From positions 1 to 64,000 of the forward strand of contig JBBDWK010000046.1 of assembly GCA_040902885.1 (NCBI GenBank): 64,000 bases of DNA. Direction: 5' to 3'. Positions 58,489-64,000 of the stretch are shown piece by piece. The notes under the pieces were generated by a model. The model searched no databases. It saw nothing but the letters and a program-made list of their open reading frames with translations, and was not told where the DNA came from. The stretch's first letter is position 1. The number at the start of each line of letters is the position of its first letter. The position numbers and the translations under genes were made by a program. The stretch comes from JBBDWK01 sp040902885 (GTDB lineage Bacteria; Acidobacteriota; Terriglobia; Bryobacterales; Bryobacteraceae).

Positions 58489-59838
58489 TTATAGAGAGGC
58501 GGCTTGGTAGTTCAGCGCGATTTCCTGGCCCTCCTGGAGGCCGGAAACCACGGCGACATGCGTATTGTTGCCGGCCCCGAGGGTCACCTCCACGGGCGCA
58601 AACCCCTGGCCGTTCTTCACGTAGACAACGGGCTTGCCGTTCCGGGACTTGACGGCCCCCAGCGGCACGATGGCCGCGGCCTGAGCGCTCTCAATGATCA
58701 CATCCGCGCTGGCGGAAAGATCGGGAATCACCCTCGGATCGCTGGCTGAGATGGCGATCCGGACCGGAATGTTGCGGATATAGAAGTTCTGCCGCCAGCC
58801 GCTGACGCCCATGGCGCCAATGCTCTGGACGCGGCCTTCCAATTGGACTTCCGGAAACGCATCCAGGCTTACCTTCACCGGTTGGCCGATGCGCAATCGC
58901 TCGCTGACCACCTGGTTGGCCGTCGCCTCCACCAGCATCTCGTTGATGTTCACGATCTTCATGAACCTCTGGCCCGGAGATATCTGGTCGCCACTCTGGA
59001 TCTGGGCCATCTCGCCCGAGCGCCTTGCGGATTCCATCACCACCAGTCCGTCAATAGGCGCACGAAAACTAAAGCGGGTCACGTCGATGGCGTGGCGGTC
59101 GTGATGCCGCTGGTGCCGCTCGCGGGTGATCTCGAGGATGCGAATCTCGGCTTGGTTGGCGACGCGCTTGTTGGCGAGGTCTTTCTGCAACTGGTTGTAT
59201 TGCGCGTCGGCTTCCTCAAGTGTCAGTTTGAGCAGCTCCGCATCGATTTCGGTGCGAATTTCCGAGGCGCCGGCGTCCAGCTTAGCCTTGTCCAGAGCGG
59301 CCTTCGCGTTCGTGAGCGTCAATTGGAGATTCTCCCATTCGACGCTCTGCTCGGCCTGGCGCTTCCGGATGTCGGCATCCGCCTGAACGACCTGCGACAT
59401 TATGTCGTCCACGTGGTCTTTGATGGCTTGGGCGTCGATCTCGGCAATCAGGTGGCCTTTCTTTACCCACGCGCCGGAATCGGCAAGGAAGGTGAGAATC
59501 AATTCACGGCCGGAATCGGGCCCGCGCATTCTGGGAGCGGCGACCGTGGCGAAGTTCTTGGCCGCGGTAACTCCAGAGAGCCGTACGGTACGCGCCATGG
59601 GCCCAGAGGAAACCAGTGCGGTTCGGATGCCTGGGGCCTGGGCGGGTGTGGCCGGACCTCGCGTGACCCGCCAAAGGGCGAAGGATCCGGCGGCGGCAAC
59701 GATCAAGCCGAGGCCCAGCAAGATTTTCCAACGGCGCCGTGGCGGTTGCGCGTGGGAATGCCTGGAGGGAGGCGCGACAGGAGCCAACCGTTCCGGAGCC
59801 TGCACCGGATCGGGGCGAGGGTTGCTGATCGCCGACAT
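58489..59838 (-). CDS. HlyD/RND-type periplasmic adaptor (membrane fusion protein)
   Basis: The 449-residue protein has a Pro/Arg-rich N terminus, one membrane helix (about 38-58), a split lipoyl domain (GAWVKKGHLIAEIDAQ and FRAPIDGLVVMESARRSG) and a long alpha-helical hairpin (about 145-245). Beta-barrel and membrane-proximal domains close it (VKVSLDAFPEVQLEGRV and IVPLGAVKSRNGKPVVYV). It links an inner-membrane transporter to a TolC channel, but no pump gene is adjacent. It is the first gene of the run to ddl. Confidence 0.9.
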   Translation of the reverse strand: MSAISNPRPDPVQAPERLAPVAPPSRHSHAQPPRRRWKILLGLGLIVAAAGSFALWRVTRGPATPAQAPGIRTALVSSGPMARTVRLSGVTAAKNFATVAAPRMRGPDSGRELILTFLADSGAWVKKGHLIAEIDAQAIKDHVDDIMSQVVQADADIRKRQAEQSVEWENLQLTLTNAKAALDKAKLDAGASEIRTEIDAELLKLTLEEADAQYNQLQKDLANKRVANQAEIRILEITRERHQRHHDRHAIDVTRFSFRAPIDGLVVMESARRSGEMAQIQSGDQISPGQRFMKIVNINEMLVEATANQVVSERLRIGQPVKVSLDAFPEVQLEGRVQSIGAMGVSGWRQNFYIRNIPVRIAISASDPRVIPDLSASADVIIESAQAAAIVPLGAVKSRNGKPVVYVKNGQGFAPVEVTLGAGNNTHVAVVSGLQEGQEIALNYQAASL

Positions 59839-59941
59839 AGATTTAGCCTACTACACTGGCGTCGATGCAGGGGCTTGGGTTACGGGCAGGCGGGAATTCA
59901 GACAGAGTAGGCGGCCGCCCTCGCCTAATGCCCTCGCCCGC

Positions 59942-59963
59942 AGCCCGACCCGCTGGTCGGGCT
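59942..59963. terminator. Perfect 9-bp stem-loop between divergent units
   Basis: AGCCCGACC-CGCT-GGTCGGGCT is a perfect 9-bp stem with a 4-base loop. No T run follows on either strand. It lies in the 59839-60220 gap upstream of the adaptor gene; apart from the doubtful short frame at 60076 I see nothing else there. Confidence 0.35.
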
Positions 59964-60075
59964 CGGTCCGTTTGGCGCGAAAGCCGGACGAAGGGCGTCC
60001 GGCGCGGTGCAGGGGGACCGCCCCACGCGCGTGGCCGGCATTACTTCCGGTCCTCCGTTACCGGATACTAAGCAC

Positions 60076-60243
60076 GTGGAATTGACCGTCGCGGCCCTGA
60101 TTCTCCTGGCCGTCTTCCTGGGCTTCATCTTGCTTGCCACATGCCTGCGGATCATCAGATACGGCGCGGTCGCTGTTCTGTGGGTGCTGGAGATGGCCCT
60201 GCGCGCGATGGGTTCTGCCATCAGAACCAATCCATCACGGTGA
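60076..60243 (+). CDS. Possible small membrane protein, 55 aa
   Basis: From GTG 60076 the frame reads VELTVAALILLAVFLGFILL, then CLRIIRYG and a second hydrophobic piece AVAVLWVLEMALRAMG. It could be a two-helix membrane peptide. It has no visible Shine-Dalgarno, and it overlaps the 3' end of vapC on the other strand by 23 bases. I recognise no family, so it may be chance. Confidence 0.3.
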   Translation: MELTVAALILLAVFLGFILLATCLRIIRYGAVAVLWVLEMALRAMGSAIRTNPSR

Positions 60244-60613
60244 GTCCGGGGACTCGATGGAACTCTCCCGTATTGTGTGTAACCAGGACAGCGCCATGTC
60301 CCAGCGCGGTTCCGGCGATCAAAGTATCCAGCGGCCCGATCGGCATGCCGAGCGTTTCGAGCCGGACTCGAATTCCGGCTGCGGCCCGGGCGGACGACTC
60401 GTCAAACGGAAGGATTCGAACCAATTGGAGGAGTTGGGCAAGCTCTCTCCGGCGGTGTTCGCGCTGGCCCAGGCGTCCCAGACCCACCTCCAGTTCGTAC
60501 AGAACAATCGAGGGTATGCCGATCTCTCGAGGCGGCGTCGCCTGTAGGTGTTCGGCAACCCTGCCTACACCTTTGAAATAGTAGATCAGCGTGTTGCTAT
60601 CGAGAGCGAGCAT
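60221..60613 (-). CDS. vapC: PIN-domain toxin VapC (second)
   Basis: The 130-residue protein has a PIN nuclease fold. Acidic site residues are in ALDSNTLIYYFKG (Asp5), IPSIVLYELEVGLGR, GPLDTLIAGTAL and VLVTHNTGEFHRV. The C terminus PGLTVMDWF is typical of VapC. Its ATG shares one base with the antitoxin stop (TGATG). It would act as an RNase when freed from its antitoxin. Confidence 0.92.
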   Translation of the reverse strand: MLALDSNTLIYYFKGVGRVAEHLQATPPREIGIPSIVLYELEVGLGRLGQREHRRRELAQLLQLVRILPFDESSARAAAGIRVRLETLGMPIGPLDTLIAGTALGHGAVLVTHNTGEFHRVPGLTVMDWF

Positions 60614-60843
60614 CAGAAGCTCTCTCGGTGGGTGTCGGCAGGCTGTGATTGCCGCAACTCCTCGGCTTCCGGAAAATCAGGCCAGGCGCCAGCCAACTTC
60701 AAAACTGCTTCGGGCCAGATGTTTTCCGTTTTCTCGCGCACCACATTAGAAACCCACTTGCTCAACGACATGCCCGCGGACTCGGCCGCCGTTTTGATGC
60801 GCCGTTCCGTCTCCTCGTCGAGGTAAATCGTTACCTGTCCCAT
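60613..60843 (-). CDS. vapB: RHH-type antitoxin VapB (second)
   Basis: The 76-residue protein starts GQVTIYLDEETERRIKTAAE and SAGMSLSKWVSNVV, a classic ribbon-helix-helix domain. The C-terminal half is the toxin-binding part. It should repress its own promoter, whose spacer holds a 16-bp palindrome. The ATG lies 7 bases after TATAAT, so the message is probably leaderless. It is coupled to vapC by a 1-base overlap. Confidence 0.9.
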   Translation of the reverse strand: MGQVTIYLDEETERRIKTAAESAGMSLSKWVSNVVREKTENIWPEAVLKLAGAWPDFPEAEELRQSQPADTHRESF

Positions 60844-60850
60844 GATTTAA

Positions 60851-60879
60851 ATTATATGTCCACATATACTTATTTTCAA
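60851..60879 (-). promoter_or_regulatory. Promoter of vapBC 2 with palindromic operator
   Basis: On the minus strand TTGAAA (60874-60879), 17 bases, then TATAAT (60851-60856) form a near-consensus sigma-70 promoter. The palindrome TATATGT-CC-ACATATA (60853-60868) covers part of the -10 and spacer, which suits repression by the RHH antitoxin. The ATG follows the -10 by 7 bases. Confidence 0.75.
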
Positions 60880-60926
60880 CCCAACGGCTTGGGGCGGGGC
60901 TCCCAGGAGGAGTGCGGGAGACTCGC

Positions 60927-63632
60927 TCAAAACCGGTAGGTCAAGCTCAGGTAGGCATTGATCCCCGGTGCGTCCACACCAGAGCCGTGGAAGCGATAGT
61001 TGCGATCGAGTACATTCTCGAGTGCCGCCGCGGCTTGCCAGCGTTCGCTCAGTGGGATTCCCGAGCGAAGACTGACGGCGGCCCAACCGGCCGTGGACAC
61101 GTACAACGGCACACGCGAATCGTTATCAACGACGCGCGTCCCGTGGATGACGGATCCGATTGGCAGAACGCGGTCCTGAATTTGCAGAAGAGTTTCACCT
61201 GTTGGCCGGAACACTCCTTTACCCGAATCAAGCCAGGGAGCCACGCGACTACCTTGAAAGAATGCGGCAATATCGGATCGACGAAAGGAAGCACCGATCC
61301 GTTCGTCATCGCGGTCCCCGCCGCTCAGACGATTCTGTGCACCGGCAGCCGCCACAGACACCTCGAACCAGGGCCGCGGGCCGGATGGATTGTAGCGGAG
61401 CGTAGCAGCACCCGTCTGCGGAGGCAGGCGGCGTATGTTTCGGTTGGGGTCGAGCTCGCGTCCGGCAAGGTAGCTATAGTTCGCTTCGAACGACAAGCTG
61501 CGTGCGATCGGAAAGCGGGCCAGCGCCTCTAGCCCGTAGTAACGGGCTCTCCCGTCGTTCACGAACGCCTTTACTCCTCTTGGATCAAGTTGCGTGGCGA
61601 CGGCGACCACCCCCTGTGCCCGTTGCGCCGCTGTTTGCGCGGTAGGTGTTAGCTGGAATCCGGCCAGTTGTGCTGGTGCGTTCGAAACGGGAAACAGCAG
61701 TGTGCGGCGGACGATCGGGTTATGCAGCTCGGCATTAAAGAGCTGAACGCGAGCGTAAGCCCGCCGAGTAGTCAGGCGCACGCCAGCCTCATAGTTCATC
61801 AGCGATTCAGGCCTTAGCATATGCAAGCGTTCGTTCTTCGAAAGCGCTCCTTCGCCCGAATCCGTGCTGAGCAGCGCCCCTGCCGGGATTGCGTCAGCCG
61901 CCGGAATCTCATAACCGAGGTCATTGAGCCCCAAAGCTCCAAGGTCATTCAGGTTGGGAGCGCGAAAGCCTCGGCTAGCGACGCCGTGCAGTCCTAGAAC
62001 GTTCGTGATCCGCCAGCTTACGCTCGTATGATACGTGACGTCGGAAAACCACTGCGAAGACTGCGGTATCTCGAAAACCCTGTCCTGCTGCGTAGCAAAG
62101 CGCACTCCAGTTCCGCGCACTCCGGCCGTTGCGCGAAGCGAACTCGCCAAATCATAGCTTGCCTGCGCGAATACGCCGAGATTTTGATACTTGGAATTGT
62201 CCGGATAGAGCGGGCGCGGACGAGCGGCGGTTCCCGTTGCCGGATTTCCGACCGTCCGCTCGGCCGAGATGCGTTCATCGTAAACGTCGCCGCCAAACGA
62301 GGCGAACAGACGCGTCGTCCAGTGGGTCATCGCGTGAGCGGTGTAGCCGTAGACTTTGACGCTCGCGAGATCTCTCGTTATGGGGTCGGTGAACGAAAGA
62401 TTCTGGCGGACGCTGCCGTCCGACTGGCTATTCAGAGAGAACGTTCCGGTCACCGAATCGAAGGGGCCCAGCCCGAGCTTTTCGTGTCTGACGTAGAACC
62501 AGTCGAGCACCTGTGGATCGAAGGCCGACTGAAGACGGCCCAGTCCGCCAAGCATATCCTTGTAGCCCCGAACCATATCCTGCACGCCGCGCTGATAGTT
62601 GAAGGTCAGGATCTGATACGGCTTGAGTCTTAGGGCAAACTTCGTTTCCGCGCCGTACTGGCGAAATCCGCTATCCTGCTGGCGGCTGCCCACCAGCTCT
62701 TGCACGCCGTCCATAGGCATGCCAAAGAGCCGGTGAAAGACGTTTCGCGAGTCGTGACCGCGGCCGGCGCGGAGATCGTTGTGGCGGCGTCCCGACACGC
62801 CGATCAGCCAGAACACACGTTCGTTCGAAATCGACAGCCGGCCACTGCCGATGCCCGAGAGATCCGCTGCGGCGCCCGCCAGCATAAGATCGCCATGCGC
62901 TTCCCAACTTTTCCGAGCGGCGAAGCGTGGTTGGAACGTCGCGACGTTGATGGTGCCGCCCAGGGAGTCGCTGCCGTACTGAACGCCTGCCGGACCCAGA
63001 AGGGCTTCAAGCCGCTGCACTTGGGTGGGCTCGACAAATGCCAGATATTGGTTGGGTCCCGAGCGGAAGGTTGAATTGTTGAAGCGAATTCCGTCGACCA
63101 GGTTCAACACGTGATAGCCGGTCAGACCCCGCAGGAATGGCGATACCTGAGCATAGGTGCTTTGCTGCACCAGCACCCCCGGCTCGTGCTCCAGCACATT
63201 CCCGATCGTCGCAACCGGGCGTTTGCGTATATCCGCGCGGTCTTTGCCGATCACAAGTTGGGGTGAAGCCTCCGCCTCCTCCACTGCACCGCGAGTGGCG
63301 TTCACGGTGAGCCGGGTGTAAACCGATTCCGGCTCCAGGGTGATCTCTGCCTGACTATCGCCTTGAACGAGAACCGCCATCTCGCGTGTGGCGAAGCCTT
63401 CTTCGGCCACCCGCACCTGAAAGTAGCCGCGTCGCCCATCGGGCCAGATGAACCTGCCTGCCGCGTCGGTGTTCGTGGTGAACAGAACCGTACCTCCGGC
63501 GTTGCGGATCTGGACCTCGGCGCCAGCCACCGCCGCCCCGAAAGTGTCACGGACTGAGCCGCCGAATCCCCCCGCCCCGAATGCAGCCGTCGCTGTCAAC
63601 AACGCCGCGGCAAAAAACAGGCTGTGCTTCAT
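60927..63632 (-). CDS. TonB-dependent receptor with carboxypeptidase-regulatory domain
   Basis: The 901-residue precursor has a signal peptide (MKHSLFFAAALLTATAAFG). A carboxypeptidase-regulatory-like domain follows (about 20-110), then a plug (about 115-250) with RPVATIGNVLEHEPGVLVQQ and RLEALLGPAGVQYGSDSLGG, and a 22-strand barrel ending in Tyr-Arg-Phe (LTYRF). FRAPNLNDL is typical of BtuB/FhuA-type barrels. It would import an iron complex, vitamin or sugar with TonB energy. ATG 63632 is chosen because it starts the signal peptide. Repeated GTGAATTAC boxes lie upstream. Confidence 0.92.
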   Translation of the reverse strand: MKHSLFFAAALLTATAAFGAGGFGGSVRDTFGAAVAGAEVQIRNAGGTVLFTTNTDAAGRFIWPDGRRGYFQVRVAEEGFATREMAVLVQGDSQAEITLEPESVYTRLTVNATRGAVEEAEASPQLVIGKDRADIRKRPVATIGNVLEHEPGVLVQQSTYAQVSPFLRGLTGYHVLNLVDGIRFNNSTFRSGPNQYLAFVEPTQVQRLEALLGPAGVQYGSDSLGGTINVATFQPRFAARKSWEAHGDLMLAGAAADLSGIGSGRLSISNERVFWLIGVSGRRHNDLRAGRGHDSRNVFHRLFGMPMDGVQELVGSRQQDSGFRQYGAETKFALRLKPYQILTFNYQRGVQDMVRGYKDMLGGLGRLQSAFDPQVLDWFYVRHEKLGLGPFDSVTGTFSLNSQSDGSVRQNLSFTDPITRDLASVKVYGYTAHAMTHWTTRLFASFGGDVYDERISAERTVGNPATGTAARPRPLYPDNSKYQNLGVFAQASYDLASSLRATAGVRGTGVRFATQQDRVFEIPQSSQWFSDVTYHTSVSWRITNVLGLHGVASRGFRAPNLNDLGALGLNDLGYEIPAADAIPAGALLSTDSGEGALSKNERLHMLRPESLMNYEAGVRLTTRRAYARVQLFNAELHNPIVRRTLLFPVSNAPAQLAGFQLTPTAQTAAQRAQGVVAVATQLDPRGVKAFVNDGRARYYGLEALARFPIARSLSFEANYSYLAGRELDPNRNIRRLPPQTGAATLRYNPSGPRPWFEVSVAAAGAQNRLSGGDRDDERIGASFRRSDIAAFFQGSRVAPWLDSGKGVFRPTGETLLQIQDRVLPIGSVIHGTRVVDNDSRVPLYVSTAGWAAVSLRSGIPLSERWQAAAALENVLDRNYRFHGSGVDAPGINAYLSLTYRF

Positions 63633-63711
63633 AGCGCAAATCAAAGACTAGCACCCCGGTGTTTACAAATATGTGAATGAACGACGGGTTAAATCACAAT
63701 TTCCCGCAACT

Positions 63712-63742
63712 GTAATTCACGACTTCGCTAAGAGTAATTCAC
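63712..63742 (-). promoter_or_regulatory. Paired GTGAATTAC boxes upstream of the TonB-dependent receptor
   Basis: On the minus strand GTGAATTAC occurs twice (63734-63742 and 63712-63720) with a 22-base period, about two helical turns. A related GTGAAT is found on the plus strand at 63673. They lie 80-110 bases before the receptor ATG and could bind a regulator. The 63645-63943 gap holds no other recognisable gene. Confidence 0.35.
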
Positions 63743-63943
63743 TTTTTTGCAACTTGGCGGATGGTACTTCAGTTGGCATGGAGGTACGCATCCGAATTTA
63801 CCAAATGATTCGCCGCGGCCTCCGGTGAGACGAGAGCACCGCGCGGTCTTCTCAATAACGATCTGATTATGCCCGCGCCGGCGAATAGCCGATGCACGCG
63901 GCCGAAATGCAGTTCTGCGCTTACAGGAATCAGGAGCCGATCT

Positions 63944-64000
63944 ATGTGCAGCTTAAGAATGTTGTTGATATTCATGCTCAGCGGGGCAGGCCTCAGCGCT
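63944..64000 (+). CDS. Start of a secreted protein, cut by the window edge
   Basis: ATG 63944 has AGGAG 7 bases upstream. The 19 codons read MCSLRMLLIFMLSGAGLSA, a signal peptide that looks nearly complete. The rest lies outside the window. Its position next to the TonB-dependent receptor in divergent orientation may mean a shared task. Confidence 0.6.
   Translation, partial: MCSLRMLLIFMLSGAGLSA

Noticed and set aside
63769..63975. A 68-codon minus-strand frame near the right edge
   Set aside because: It is antisense to the better supported start of a secreted protein with a good AGGAG site, and it has no motif.
1..64000. tRNA, rRNA, CRISPR array or insertion sequence
   Set aside because: I looked for tRNA clover-leaf ends, regularly spaced repeats and transposase motifs and saw none. 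A tRNAscan and IS search would be decisive.

Overview
The window is 64 kb of dense, GC-rich bacterial chromosome. It most resembles an Acidobacteriota genome of the Bryobacterales/Solibacter type. This is inferred from the mix of contents: a bacillithiol-type BshA, two PEP-CTERM proteins, several carboxypeptidase-regulatory-domain proteins, a TonB-dependent receptor with such a domain, a secreted RraA-like protein, a sulfatase, HDOD/GGDEF signalling and many PIN/RHH toxin-antitoxin pairs. I saw no rRNA, tRNA, CRISPR array, intact transposase or prophage.

Layout. 0-6.5 kb (minus): bshA, a beta-propeller glycosidase lipoprotein, an orphan sensor kinase, a methyltransferase with a signal peptide, a Dabb protein, fructose-6-phosphate aldolase/transaldolase and an FAH-family hydrolase. 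6.5-11.4 kb (mostly plus): sulfatase, TolC-like protein (minus), YceH, a LysW-like acidic zinc protein and two secreted carboxypeptidase-regulatory-domain proteins. 11.4-18.2 kb: gamma-glutamyltransferase and a REC-GGDEF protein (minus), then tldD-tldE and a ParDE-type toxin-antitoxin pair (plus). 18.2-31.4 kb: an FtsX/MacB-type permease with a TPR protein, a zinc dehydrogenase, bactofilin with a methyltransferase-like protein, the canonical ffh-rpsP-khpA-rimM-trmD-rplS-rnhB translation cluster (minus), a deoxyhypusine-synthase-like protein, a polyprenyl synthase and a membrane acyltransferase. 31.4-48 kb: two RraA-family proteins, HDOD-motA-motB, glutamate dehydrogenase-mutS-anmK, PEP-CTERM protein 1, gyrA, a TPR protein and acetyl-CoA synthetase. 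48-51.4 kb is the accessory patch: PEP-CTERM protein 2, a membrane TIR-domain protein, a VapBC pair and at least four decayed gene fragments (GNAT, ddl copy, alcohol dehydrogenase tail, HicB). 51.4-59.8 kb is one long minus-strand run: HlyD-type adaptor, AhpD-like protein, rlmB, second gamma-glutamyltransferase, TIM-barrel isomerase, asnS, arginase and ddl. 59.8-64 kb: a second VapBC with a clear promoter/operator, a large TonB-dependent receptor, and the start of a secreted protein cut by the right edge.

Three things stand out. First, the TIR protein joins a TIR domain with the expected catalytic Glu to one membrane helix and a duplicated extracytoplasmic domain, and it sits beside toxin-antitoxin genes and gene fossils. 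Second, many genes have a -10-like hexamer only 6-12 nt before the start codon and no Shine-Dalgarno, which suggests leaderless transcripts are common here. Third, several proteins depart from their family: a LysW-like protein that lacks the terminal Glu, a REC domain without its conserved Lys, a GyrA with Ala-Pro at the quinolone-determining positions, and cytoplasmic-type folds that carry signal peptides.
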